Positions 17,286-26,316 of a stretch of 64,000 nucleotides of DNA are shown here, piece after piece. Each line of letters begins with the position of its first letter. Position 1 is the stretch's first letter. Both the position numbers and the translations under genes were made by a program. Source of the stretch: Stutzerimonas stutzeri (GTDB taxonomy: Bacteria > Pseudomonadota > Gammaproteobacteria > Pseudomonadales > Pseudomonadaceae); the NCBI RefSeq assembly GCF_024448985.1, contig NZ_JAMOII010000002.1:310001-374000 (forward strand), written 5' to 3'. Below the pieces are notes generated by a model, which saw only the letters and a list, made by a program, of their open reading frames with translations, made no database searches and was not told the DNA's origin.

Positions 17286-18928
17286 GCTGGCTGTGGCTCC
17301 TCGTTCCGCTGGCGCCCTTGCTGGCCGGCTCGCTGTCGGTGTTCCGCGAACGCATAGCGGGCTGGCTCTGGCTCGGCTGCGTGCCGGCGCTGGGCATGGT
17401 GGTTTGGCCAATGCCTGTCCTGGAGCTGCCAATGCTCTGGGAAGGTGTGCGTTGGGGCGTGGCCGATGAGTTGAGCCGCGCCTGGCTGGGCTTTACCGCG
17501 TTACTCTGGGGTTGCGCCGGGGTGTTCGCCAGTAGCAGTCAGCGGGACGATCCCAAACGCAGGCGTTTCTGGACGTTCTGGTCGCTGGCGCTGTCCGGCA
17601 ATCTATTGCTGATCATCGCCACCGATGCGCTGAGCTTCTACCTAGGCTTCAGCGCCATGAGCCTCGCCGCCTACGGGCTGATCGTGCATCAGCAGGGCCC
17701 GGGTCCGCGCCGCGCCGGGCGCCTGTATCTGCAACTGGCGATCTGTGGCGAGATGGCGTTGCTGGCTGCGCTGATGCTGCGCAGCCATGCCGCCGGCGGC
17801 GAGTTCGCCTTCGCCGCCTGGCAGTCGCTGCCCATGGACGGCCTGACGCTGCTGTTATTGCTGATCGGCCTCGGCCTGAAAGCCGGCTTCTGGCCGCTGC
17901 ACGTGTGGTTGCCACTGGCGCACCCAGTGGCACCAGCGCCCGCCAGCGCGGTGCTCTCCGGGGCGATGCTCAAGGCCGGTTTTCTCGGCCTCTGGCGCTG
18001 CATGCCGGAAGGCGATCCGCTGCTGGCGAACTGGGCGGACGTGCTGCTCGGCATTGGCATTTTCGGCGCCCTCTATTCAGCGCTGCTGGGGCTGACCAGC
18101 GGCAGGGCCAAGGCGGCGCTGGCTTATTCTTCGGTCAGTCAGATGGGCTATTTGCTAATGGTCGTGGCACTGGCCTGGCGGCATCCGCAGCAAACGCAGG
18201 CGCTAACGGTCGTGCTGATGCTCTACGGCGTGCATCACGGCCTGGCCAAAGGGGCGCTGTTTCTTTCTGCAGGTTTGATCCATGCCGGACGCCTGCCGCG
18301 TATCGGCTGGCTGCTGCTGACAATACCGGCGCTGGCGATCATCGGTTTGCCGTTGACCAGCGGCGGGGCGGTCAAGACGGCGTTGAAAGAGGGCTGGAGC
18401 GCCGGCGACTTCAGCGGATGGCTGGTCTGGTTGACCTTGAGCAGCCTGACCACCGCCTTGCTGCTGCTTCGCGCCGTGTGGCTGTTACGCCGGGATGCGC
18501 GCGACGCGCCGGCGTGCCGCCCACCGTTACCTCAGCTGTTGCCTTGGGCACTGCTCAGCAGCTCCTCGCTGCTGCTGCCATGGTTCTGGCCCGCCCTGCG
18601 TGAGCCCATGCTGCATGGCTTGTATCCGGGCGGTATTTGGGCCGCGCTGTGGCCGTTGCTACTGGCTTTGGGTGTGGCTGGCGTGGCCTTGAAGCGTGTC
18701 TGGAGGGTGCCGGCGCGCCTGGCCACGCTCCCCAACCCGGCGCTATCGCTCTCGCTGCGACTCAAACGGCTGGTACTACGGCCGCCAATGGCCGTGCCGA
18801 CTGTGCGCCTGGTTGCCTCGCGCTGGCGTAAACGGGAGCGGCGCTGGAACCGGTTGTGGAATACCGGAGCACTTGCCATGAGCGCCTGGCTACTGGCGGC
18901 CTTGCTGTGGTTTGGCTGGTGGTCATGA
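17282..18928 (+). CDS. Third NuoL/M/N-like antiporter subunit, divergent
   Basis: Protein of 548 residues. The antiporter core is recognisable: FYLGFSAMSLAAYGLIVH (helix 5), HVWLPLAHPVAPAPASAVLSGAMLKAGFLG and AKAALAYSSVSQMGYLLMVVAL. Helix 5 has Ser-Ala-Met where the family usually has a Glu-containing motif, so proton transfer may differ. A basic C-terminal extension of about 70 residues (rich in Arg, around 475-530) precedes a last helix. It ends the operon. Confidence 0.85.
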   Translation: MSWLWLLVPLAPLLAGSLSVFRERIAGWLWLGCVPALGMVVWPMPVLELPMLWEGVRWGVADELSRAWLGFTALLWGCAGVFASSSQRDDPKRRRFWTFWSLALSGNLLLIIATDALSFYLGFSAMSLAAYGLIVHQQGPGPRRAGRLYLQLAICGEMALLAALMLRSHAAGGEFAFAAWQSLPMDGLTLLLLLIGLGLKAGFWPLHVWLPLAHPVAPAPASAVLSGAMLKAGFLGLWRCMPEGDPLLANWADVLLGIGIFGALYSALLGLTSGRAKAALAYSSVSQMGYLLMVVALAWRHPQQTQALTVVLMLYGVHHGLAKGALFLSAGLIHAGRLPRIGWLLLTIPALAIIGLPLTSGGAVKTALKEGWSAGDFSGWLVWLTLSSLTTALLLLRAVWLLRRDARDAPACRPPLPQLLPWALLSSSSLLLPWFWPALREPMLHGLYPGGIWAALWPLLLALGVAGVALKRVWRVPARLATLPNPALSLSLRLKRLVLRPPMAVPTVRLVASRWRKRERRWNRLWNTGALAMSAWLLAALLWFGWWS

Positions 18929-18980
18929 GAGTTCACCACAGCAATATCCGAACGATTCGGATCGTTAACAAACCAGCCGG

Positions 18981-19634
18981 CTAGCTAATCGTTTCACTGC
19001 GTGCGATTGTCCGGTTTGGGCGAGGTTGGTCAATTGCGGCCATGCTGCGGTCGTGAACGCGCACCAGAAGCGTCATCGCGGTCAGGCTGCCGAGCAGGGC
19101 GCAGAACATGTCGGCTTGGGTGTCCCATTCATCCCCCTGCATGCCTAGAAACTCTTCCGCGCCCTGGCCGAGCGCAAGGGCAGCTGCCCATTCCACCAAC
19201 TCGTAGACGGCACTCAGCGTCATTGCCATGCATACGCACACAAACGGAAGCAGATGCCTACCAAGAACGAGGCCTTTGCGCACCAGCAGCTCCCGTGCGA
19301 TCAGTGCCGGCACGATGCCTTGAAGGATATGCCCGAGCCGGTCGTAAGGGTTACGACTGAGATCAAGCCAGTCCTGCAACCAGAACCCCATGGGCACGCG
19401 GGCGAAGCTGTAGTGGCCCCCGGCGATGAGCCCCAGCGCTTGAACGGCCAATAACAGATAAAGCAGGGTCGAGAGCGGAAACCGCCGATGGTTGTAGATC
19501 AGCGCGGGTAGGAGAATGGCTGCGGGAAGAACCTCCAACAGCCATGTGGTGCGGTCATGCGGGTCGATGGCGGACGCCAGCAGTGCAAGTACGACGAGGC
19601 AAACCAGAGTTCTGAGCAACAGCGGACGGAGCAT
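18981..19634 (-). CDS. DUF2238 (YjdF-like) membrane protein
   Basis: Protein of 217 residues with six membrane helices. It has the family's conserved NPYDRLGHILQG segment, a buried SAVYELVEWAAA and GMQGDEWDTQADM. The conserved acidic and His residues in membrane segments suggest ion or metal handling, but no role is known. It is convergent with the Mrp operon, whose end lies 52 bases away. An IR at 18946-18962 in the gap is too weak to call a terminator. Confidence 0.85.
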   Translation of the reverse strand: MLRPLLLRTLVCLVVLALLASAIDPHDRTTWLLEVLPAAILLPALIYNHRRFPLSTLLYLLLAVQALGLIAGGHYSFARVPMGFWLQDWLDLSRNPYDRLGHILQGIVPALIARELLVRKGLVLGRHLLPFVCVCMAMTLSAVYELVEWAAALALGQGAEEFLGMQGDEWDTQADMFCALLGSLTAMTLLVRVHDRSMAAIDQPRPNRTIARSETIS

Positions 19635-19732
19635 TCAACCAGCCTTTCCGGGGGTGCAAGCTCAATGGACCACAAAACCGAGGCGATGACTGCTGCGGAC
19701 AGTCCATGCGCCTGTATCACCAGATTACGCCG

Positions 19733-20176
19733 TCAGGGCAACGCTTTTTCAGCGTAGGTGCGGGTCGCCAGTCCGAGTTGGGAGCGAAAGCTTTCCATGT
19801 CGAACATGGTGCAGATTTCACGAATCTGTCCGCTCGATGTCAGCGTCCAAAACGCCATGGCCGAAATGCTCAGCACCTTGTCGCTCGGTGGGTAGCCGAG
19901 CGCCGGATTCTCGATGGTGCCGATCAGGGTGCTCCAAGTGACCACCTTGTCACCCTCGGCGACGCACTCCTCGATCACCACTTCGAGTTCGGGCATGGCG
20001 GTACGGATCTGGGTGACCATGCGGGCGAACTCGTCGCTGGCCAGGGAGTGGCCAACGAAAGAACTCTTGTAGAGGAAGTCCTTGCTATGAAGCTGCTCGG
20101 CAAGGGCCAGATGCCCGCGGTTCCAGGTCAGGTCGATGTGTTTACGGACCAGCCGTTTGTTGTCGTCCAGTGACAT
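19733..20176 (-). CDS. SnoaL/NTF2-like protein
   Basis: Protein of 147 residues of the SnoaL-like polyketide-cyclase/ester-cyclase fold, opening NKRLVRKHIDLTWNRGHLALAEQLHSKDF. These small cone-shaped barrels are found in stress and hydrolase contexts; no specific substrate can be deduced. ATG at 20176 was chosen because the upstream in-frame extension overlaps the phoQ gene. It is 86 bases downstream of phoQ and may be read with that operon. Confidence 0.8.
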   Translation of the reverse strand: MSLDDNKRLVRKHIDLTWNRGHLALAEQLHSKDFLYKSSFVGHSLASDEFARMVTQIRTAMPELEVVIEECVAEGDKVVTWSTLIGTIENPALGYPPSDKVLSISAMAFWTLTSSGQIREICTMFDMESFRSQLGLATRTYAEKALP

Positions 20177-20261
20177 TCGATGAATCCGTTGTGCTTCAAA
20201 AACCGGAACTGTATCAGCCGCTACCGCGAGCGGATATCCATCAGCAGCGCTCTCCGTCGAC

Positions 20262-21662
20262 TCAACCGAGCGGCAGGCACAACCGGAACGCAGCGCCGCC
20301 GAGGCTGGAATCATCGAGCCTGAGCTCACCGCCGTAGCTGTCGAGAATGTCTTTTGCCACCGCGAGGCCAATGCCCTGGCCAGGGTGCTGCGCGTCCAGC
20401 CGCTCGCCGCGACGCAGGATGCGTGCGCGCTGGTCGACCGGAACGCCGGGTCCGTCATCCTCGATGCTCAGCATCAGGTGCTCGGCGTCTTCCTGCAGGG
20501 TGATGCGCACCTGATGCAGGCAGAGTCGATAGGCGTTTTCCAGCAGATTGCCCAGCAGCTCCATGAGAGCGCCTTGCTCCAGCGGCAGGGTGGCGTTCAG
20601 CGGAATCTCAAGGTCGACCCGCACGCGCTTGTCCTGATAGACCTTGTCGAGCGTGCTGCACAGGCGTACCAGCAGCGGTTGCAACGCTACCCGGTGGCGC
20701 ACCAGCCCGCTCTGGCCCAGGCTCGCCCGTTGCAGTTGATAGCCGATCTGCTGGCTCATGCGTTCGATCTGTGCACGCATGACGCGGGCCTGCTCGCGGT
20801 TGTCCGGCTGCGCGCTCATCACCTCCCCAACGCTTTGCAGCACGGTCAGCGGCGTCTTCAGGCTGTGAGCCAGGTCACCGAGGGAGTTGCGGTACTGTTC
20901 GCGCTGGCGCCGCTCACCGTCGAGCAGACGGTTCAGCGAACGCGTCAAACGCAGCAGTTCACGGGGATGCTGATCGCTGAGCCGGTCAAGCCGGCCAGCC
21001 TCGACCTGATCCAGCTCGTGACTGAGGCGCTTCAGCGAACGAAAGCCCCACGTCAGGCCTAGCCACAGCAAGGTCAGCAGGACGAGCAATCCTCCGCCAA
21101 GCCACAGATAGAGCTGTTGGCGAAATTCCTCGAAAAGGCTGCGGTATTCGCTGGTGGGTTGCATGGTGACGAAGCTGAATGCCTGGCGCTGGTCGTCGTT
21201 GGTCAGGCGCAGTTCGACGTCGTAGACGAAATACTCCACGCCCTCGATATCACGAATTCGCTGGAATTCAGTGACGTCGCCGTGCAGCCGCGGCCGGTAA
21301 TCGATGGTTTCATCCTCGGCCGACCGCGACTGCCAGAGCCGCTTGCCCTGCGGGTCGTAGATATAGCCGAGGAGCTTGGCATCCGGCAGATCGAATTCCT
21401 CGTCCGGTAGCCGATCCGGCATGATCAGCTGGCCTTCTTCGATGCGCGATGCGGTAATCAGCGTGTTGGCATCAGCGGCCAACCGCTCTTCTATGACGCG
21501 CTCGAAGGCGAGGCTGAACGCGGCTTGCAGCACCGGCAGCAGGGCGAGCATGAAAAGAATAGCCAGACAGGTCGCGCCCAGCATGAGGCGCAGGCGCAGC
21601 GAAAGACTGCCGTTGCGTGAGGCTCGCAGCTCAACCAGCCAGCGGCGCCACCGCAGGCTCAT
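20262..21662 (-). CDS. phoQ: Sensor histidine kinase PhoQ
   Basis: Inner-membrane kinase of 466 residues. Helices at about 24-50 and 185-207 flank a periplasmic PhoQ-type sensor domain rich in acidic residues (DEEFDLPDAK, around 87-96), where magnesium bridging is expected. HAMP follows, then DLAHSLKTPL (His266) and the ATP-binding boxes DDGPGVP and GQGIGLAVAKD. Its ATG overlaps the phoP stop by four bases. PhoQ controls OprH and lipid A modification in response to low divalent cations and cationic peptides. Confidence 0.92.
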   Translation of the reverse strand: MSLRWRRWLVELRASRNGSLSLRLRLMLGATCLAILFMLALLPVLQAAFSLAFERVIEERLAADANTLITASRIEEGQLIMPDRLPDEEFDLPDAKLLGYIYDPQGKRLWQSRSAEDETIDYRPRLHGDVTEFQRIRDIEGVEYFVYDVELRLTNDDQRQAFSFVTMQPTSEYRSLFEEFRQQLYLWLGGGLLVLLTLLWLGLTWGFRSLKRLSHELDQVEAGRLDRLSDQHPRELLRLTRSLNRLLDGERRQREQYRNSLGDLAHSLKTPLTVLQSVGEVMSAQPDNREQARVMRAQIERMSQQIGYQLQRASLGQSGLVRHRVALQPLLVRLCSTLDKVYQDKRVRVDLEIPLNATLPLEQGALMELLGNLLENAYRLCLHQVRITLQEDAEHLMLSIEDDGPGVPVDQRARILRRGERLDAQHPGQGIGLAVAKDILDSYGGELRLDDSSLGGAAFRLCLPLG

Positions 21663-22336
21663 CGGCAGCGCTCGGTGAAGAGATAGCCCAGGCCGCGAAC
21701 GGTATCGATCGGCTTCAGCCCGCCCTGGGCTTCCAGCTTGCGCCGCAGGCGGCCGACCAGCACCTCGATGACATTGGCATCGCGCTCGTTGTCGTCGGGG
21801 TACAGCTGTTCCATCAGGCGTTCCTTGGCCACCACCTGCTGTTGGTGGCGCATCAGGTACTCGAGGATGCGGTATTCGAAGGCGGTCAATGCGAGTGGTT
21901 CGTCATTGACCAAGGCCTGCTTGCGGTTGAGGTCGAGTTTCAGCGGCCCGGCCTCGATGCTGGCTTGGGTGAAGCCGGACGAACGACGCAATAGTGCATT
22001 GAGCCGCGCCTCTAACTCCTCGAACTGGAACGGCTTGACGACATAGTCGTCAGCGCCGGCTGCGAGCCCCTCGACCTTATCCTGCCAGTTGCCGCGCGCA
22101 GTCAGGATGAGGATGGGAAAGCGTTCGCCATTGCTGCGCAGCTGACGGATCAGGTCCAGGCCGCTGATACCCGGCAGGCCGAGATCGACCACCGCCAGGT
22201 CATGATTGAATTCGCGCGTCTGGTAGAGCGCCTCCTCGGCATTGGCCACCGCATCGACCACGTGACCGCTTTCGCTCAGGCGAGTCAACAGGTGGTGGCG
22301 CAACAGCGCCTCGTCTTCCACCACCAGCACTTTCAT
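21659..22336 (-). CDS. phoP: Response regulator PhoP
   Basis: OmpR-type regulator of 225 residues, with phospho-acceptor Asp51 (VVDLGLPG), receiver Lys near 101 (VVKPF) and a winged-helix domain ending VEVLVGRLRRKLEAQGG-like and TVRGLGYLF. It lies between oprH and phoQ in the order known from P. aeruginosa. The GAGCC-type ribosome site is followed by ATG 22336. A strong hairpin separates it from oprH, so its level may be set by read-through. Confidence 0.95.
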   Translation of the reverse strand: MKVLVVEDEALLRHHLLTRLSESGHVVDAVANAEEALYQTREFNHDLAVVDLGLPGISGLDLIRQLRSNGERFPILILTARGNWQDKVEGLAAGADDYVVKPFQFEELEARLNALLRRSSGFTQASIEAGPLKLDLNRKQALVNDEPLALTAFEYRILEYLMRHQQQVVAKERLMEQLYPDDNERDANVIEVLVGRLRRKLEAQGGLKPIDTVRGLGYLFTERCR

Positions 22337-22356
22337 TTGCGGCTCCTATCATGCAA

Positions 22357-22379
22357 ACGGCCGGGACGATCCCGGCCGT
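22357..22379 (-). terminator. Hairpin between oprH and phoP (partial terminator or attenuator)
   Basis: A perfect 10-bp stem (22357-22366 with 22370-22379) and a three-base loop sit between the oprH stop and the phoP start. On the minus strand it is followed by TTTGC, a short U run. This would let most transcripts end after oprH while some continue into phoPQ, giving high OprH and low regulator. Confidence 0.6.
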
Positions 22380-22397
22380 GGTCCTGTTGAAGCAAGC

Positions 22398-23000
22398 TTA
22401 GAAGTGATAATTCACGCCCAGATAGGCCTGCTTGCTGCTGTGTACGTCGATCGAACCAACCTTGCCGACGCCGCGCTCGGACACCTCGGTACCGGCGTTG
22501 CTGCGCAGGTAACGGTAGCCGGCTTCGATCGACGCGTTGTTGCCGAGCTCCTGCAGAACGCCGGCCTGCAAGCCAACCAGGTAGCCGATGTCGCTGTCAC
22601 GGCTGTAGCCGCTGGATTCGTTCTCAAGCTTGGTCAGACCGGCGCTGGCGCCGCCGAAGAGGCGGGTGGTATCACCGACCGGCAGGAACATGTCGTAGCT
22701 GCCGATCAGGTTCTGCTGACGCAGTTTGAGTGCGCTGCCGTAGTCGTCGGAGACGTTTTCGTAGGTGGCATAGTAGCGCGCCTCATCGGTCATCTGACCG
22801 GCACGGATACCCCAGGTGCCGCTGTTCTTGATGATGTCATCGAAGCGGTCTTGGCCCATGTTCTGCTTCAGGGTGCTGGAGCGGTCGATATTGACCGTGC
22901 TCTTGCCCCAGGTGAGACCGGCGAAGTTCTCGGCGGCATGGGCGCCCAGGGTGAAGAGGCTCAAGCCGGCGGCGATGGCGAGGGTGTGCAGCTTGTTCAT
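22398..23000 (-). CDS. oprH: Outer membrane protein OprH
   Basis: Eight-stranded outer-membrane barrel of 200 residues with a signal peptide ending GAHA. It keeps the P. aeruginosa OprH blocks NFAGLTWG, GTWGIRAGQ, ARYYATYENVSD, KLRQQNLIGSYDMFLP and SIEAGYRYLRSNA, and ends in YLGVNYHF with the C-terminal Phe. OprH binds lipopolysaccharide and stabilises the outer membrane when magnesium is low. Start ATG 23000 has AAAGGAG six bases upstream. It is the first gene of oprH-phoP-phoQ, under the GTTCAG repeat array. Confidence 0.92.
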   Translation of the reverse strand: MNKLHTLAIAAGLSLFTLGAHAAENFAGLTWGKSTVNIDRSSTLKQNMGQDRFDDIIKNSGTWGIRAGQMTDEARYYATYENVSDDYGSALKLRQQNLIGSYDMFLPVGDTTRLFGGASAGLTKLENESSGYSRDSDIGYLVGLQAGVLQELGNNASIEAGYRYLRSNAGTEVSERGVGKVGSIDVHSSKQAYLGVNYHF

Positions 23001-23055
23001 GTGTCGCTCCTTTGCAGGCGTGGAAAAGTCACGTCTGCATCCTGCCTGCGACCCG

Positions 23056-23094
23056 CTGAACGACGCCTGAACCCTGGCTGAACCTGAGCTGAAC
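23056..23094 (-). promoter_or_regulatory. Four GTTCAG repeats at 11-bp spacing: candidate PhoP boxes
   Basis: Read on the minus strand, GTTCAG occurs at 23089-23094, 23078-23083, 23067-23072 and 23056-23061. Each copy is separated by exactly five bases. PhoP binds two hexamers of the (G)GTTTA type with a five-base spacer, on one helix face; here the unit is doubled. The array lies 56-94 bases upstream of the oprH ATG, the right place for activation by PhoP of its own operon. Confidence 0.75.
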
Positions 23095-23136
23095 GACTGG
23101 CCAAGACAGCGCAGCGAGGGCTGCGCCGTTGACCCG

Positions 23137-24147
23137 CTAACGCCCGCGGCGTCCCAGCAAGGCGCCCAACGCCGCTGCGCCCACCGCCACGGCCACCGTT
23201 GTGGCGACGGGATGTTGCGTGGCACGGGTGTAGAGGCTGCGCGTCAGCACCATTCCTGGATAATCGCCGCTGGCCTTGCCGTCGCCGGCGCTGCCGACAT
23301 CACTGGCGTGGAGTGCGCCGCGAGGGTGCCGGTCCGGGCGTCCGCTCTGGATGGCATCGTAGACAAAGGTGCGGTTGATCCAGTCGGCCAGGCGCGGGGC
23401 ATTCTGCGCCAGCTTTGACAGCAACTTGGCGTTGCCGATATAGACGTCGCGCTGCGGATGCTCAGCCGCATGGAGAATCGCCTGTGCGACGACTTCCGGC
23501 GCGTAGACCGGCGGCGGAAACACCGGTGCGCTGGGCAGGTAATTCTTGGAGTGGTCCATGAACTGCGTGTCCGTGGAGGACGGGCGTACCAGGGTTACCG
23601 ACACGGGCGTACGGGACTTCTGCAGCTCGACGCGCAGCACGTCGGTCATGGCCTTGATCGCGTGCTTGCTTGCGCTGTAGCTGGCATGAAACGGCAAGGC
23701 ATTGGCGGACTCCACGCTGCCGATGTTGATCAACGCTCCGCCTTTTTCGCGCAGATGTTTCACGGCGATGGACGACCCGTAGTGCGTGCCCCAGAAATTG
23801 GTTTGCATGACTTGGTAGTGGTCTTCATCGCTGACCTCGTCGAAGCGCCCCCAGACCGAACTGCCGGCATTATTGATCCAGGTATCGAAGCCGCCGAAAT
23901 GTTCGATGGTCTGCCGGGCGACGTGTTCGAGCTGCTCGCGTTCACCGACATCAGCCATCACATGCAGGACCCGATCGCCCGCGTTCAGGTCGCGCTGGAT
24001 ATCCGCCAGGGCGAGTTCGTTGCGTGCCACCAGTACCACGCGAGCGCCTTTTTCGACGGCCATGCGGGCCGTGGCCAGGCCGATGCCACTCGACGCGCCC
24101 GTGATTACGATGACTTGGTCATGCAAGGGTTTCAGGGAAATGCGCAT
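23137..24147 (-). CDS. SDR-family oxidoreductase with C-terminal membrane tail
   Basis: Short-chain dehydrogenase of 336 residues. It has the NAD(P) motif TGASSGIG at 16-23, NNAG at 92-95, catalytic Ser144 and the YSASK pair Tyr157/Lys161. After the Rossmann domain (about residue 260) come about 45 linker residues and a C-terminal helix, AVAVGAAALGALLG, followed by Arg. This layout is common in Pseudomonas proteins annotated only as SDR; substrate unknown. ATG at 24147 has GAGGAG upstream; the 24195 start has none. Confidence 0.87.
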   Translation of the reverse strand: MRISLKPLHDQVIVITGASSGIGLATARMAVEKGARVVLVARNELALADIQRDLNAGDRVLHVMADVGEREQLEHVARQTIEHFGGFDTWINNAGSSVWGRFDEVSDEDHYQVMQTNFWGTHYGSSIAVKHLREKGGALINIGSVESANALPFHASYSASKHAIKAMTDVLRVELQKSRTPVSVTLVRPSSTDTQFMDHSKNYLPSAPVFPPPVYAPEVVAQAILHAAEHPQRDVYIGNAKLLSKLAQNAPRLADWINRTFVYDAIQSGRPDRHPRGALHASDVGSAGDGKASGDYPGMVLTRSLYTRATQHPVATTVAVAVGAAALGALLGRRGR

Positions 24148-24253
24148 GGGATCTCCTCGGTAGCAGCAACGATGGGTTGGCTCGGTAGAAGCCATAGGCC
24201 CGTTGCAGGTTCCGAGCAGACGATGGATGGCGATGCTCGTCAGAGAGCGCCGG

Positions 24254-26135
24254 TCATTGCAGACGGATCCGTGTCGTCCCGGCAGGCAGATGCTTGATCA
24301 GCAGGCGATTGCCCTCGAGCAGTTCAGCGGTCGGCGTCGGGCCGCTGACGCTCAGGCCTGCCGGCAATCGCATGCTGATATTGTCGATTGGCTCGGCGCT
24401 GGTCAGGCTGATGACCGTGGCAGACTTCTCCCGGGCGACGTCGATGCCCAGCTGATCACGCGCGGCCCACCAACCACCCAGCTGCGCCAGGGTGCCGAAC
24501 CAGGCGAAGGGCTGCAGGCGCGGGACGACGTTTTCCAGGAAGCGATATTTGTGCTCGGTCTCGTTGGGGTGCACAAGGATGACGAAGCTGCCGCCATAGG
24601 CGGCAAGCTGGTGCGCCAGCGCAACGGCATCGTCGGTGCGCTGGTCCATCACTGGCGGGAGTTCATCTTCCACCGCGATCGGAAATTCGTAGACCGACGT
24701 CTCACGCCCATACAGTCGGTCGTGGTTGCTGCGGTAGGGCAGGTGCGTCGTCACGTTGCCGGCCGTCGCGGACGAACCGAAGCGATACCCCGACGCTTCC
24801 ATCGCCTGCGGCAGGCTCGGCGGCGTGGCCAGGTAACCGGGGCGAAACGAGACCACCTCGGAATCGCTCAATTGTTCGAGCAGAAATTTGCTGACGCGCA
24901 GTTCGCCCAGCACGCTGGCGTTTCGGGTGTCGCCCTCGGCCTTCACCCTCGGCTGGTAGTCCGGATAGGTTTCGCGTCCATCGCCGAGGGAAACCGCGGC
25001 GTACATGTCGGAGTGGCTGACCGAATGGCTGGCGATCTCCATACCGGCGCGCTGCAGCTCAGCGATCGCCTCAAGCGTTCTGTCGTTGAAGAAACCTTCA
25101 TCCTGAAAGTCGCGGTAGTACTTGGTCTGGATGAAGAAGGTCGCGGGTACCTGCAGGCGCTTGAGCAGGTCTCGATAGACCAACAGATGCTCCATCGATT
25201 GAACGAAGTCGACGTCGAACGTCACCACGGCTGCGAGCGGCTTGCCTTCGGGCACCGTGTCCAGAGTGACGGCCAGCGGCTCGTGCTGGTGGTACAGCTC
25301 ACGGAGCCAGCGCAGCCAGACGTCTACGGAGGGTTCGTAGTGATTGGCATAGCTGCGATAGCCCTGGTCGTTGCGGTCGCCGTGCGCGCGCATGATGAAG
25401 AAACCAAGGTCGAAGCCCAGCGCATAGGCCGAGCCACCGCGCGCATCCTGACGCCGAATCAGCGCTGGCGAGCCGTCGTCAAAGCGCGCCAGGACTGTCT
25501 CGGCGTCTTGGTAAACCTGAGTACCGATCCAGCTGTCGGGGTTATCCGGGTTGCCAAGCAGCACCGACCGCTCGTGCGGATGGTTCAGCCAGCCCAGTGA
25601 TGGCCTCCGTGGCCGATGCGGCGGCGTCGAAATCGATACGGTGGTGGCTGCGTGATTCGCTTACCGCGTCGAAACCGAACACATCCTGCATGCCACCACC
25701 GAGGACCTGAGTGGCGATCAGCGTGCCGCCGCGTGTTACGTGCTGGCGCAGCGCGACCAGTGCCTGTTTGTCGAGCATGCGTCCCGAGATGGTCGGGTAG
25801 GCGAGCACCACTTTGTGTCGGGTGGCCGCCGCCGCGTCCCGAGTGATGGTGAACGGCACGCCAATGCTCCTCAAACCATGCGCGAGCCCGAGCCAGGCGG
25901 AGTCTTCGTCGGTCAGCAAGATCGCCAGCCGCGAGGTCTCACCGTTCTTGTATATGCGCCAGTCGGTTCTCGTATCGGCTGCTATCTGGCTGTGGCTCTG
26001 CGGACCCTTCAGGCTGTCGAAACGGGCAAAGGTGTTGCGTTCGAGATACGCCGCCAGCCCGAGCGCGAGCAGGGCGGCGATGCCTAAAGCGACAGCTGCG
26101 CGAAGGAGGTTCGAGGGATGGCACCAACGTGGCAA
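24254..26135 (-). pseudogene. Membrane-anchored polysaccharide deacetylase, interrupted by a one-base frameshift
   Basis: One protein of about 626 residues is split over two frames. The N-terminal part (membrane helix, then a soluble DUF-like domain) reads to SATEAITG at about 25600. The deacetylase part continues as WLNHPHERSVLLGNPDN in the next frame. Removing one G of the GGG at 25593-25595 (minus strand) joins them exactly. The deacetylase half keeps the metal motifs FDVD and HSVSHS and the RPGY loop. A TTG at 26135 with GAGG five bases upstream is the suggested start; an ATG at 26273 lacks a ribosome site. It follows the curli genes on the same strand, so a matrix polysaccharide is a plausible target. 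A sequencing error is the other explanation. Confidence 0.75.
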
Positions 26136-26316
26136 GAAAACCTCGGCGTCCGGATTCGACAGGAAGCCTAGACCGTACGGACAAACCCGAGGCTCGTCCA
26201 CCCCGTGCCGACCGCCAATGAGCTGCGCTGTTTGCAAAGCAACGGAACGCTTCGTACGGCTTGGTTCTCGCATACGGCGGATGTGAGTTCGGCACCGACG
26301 TGCTCAAGCGCGATCA

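Noticed and set aside
18946-18962. ATCCGAA-CGA-TTCGGAT hairpin after the Mrp operon
   Set aside because: Seven-bp stem with no U run; too weak to call a terminator.
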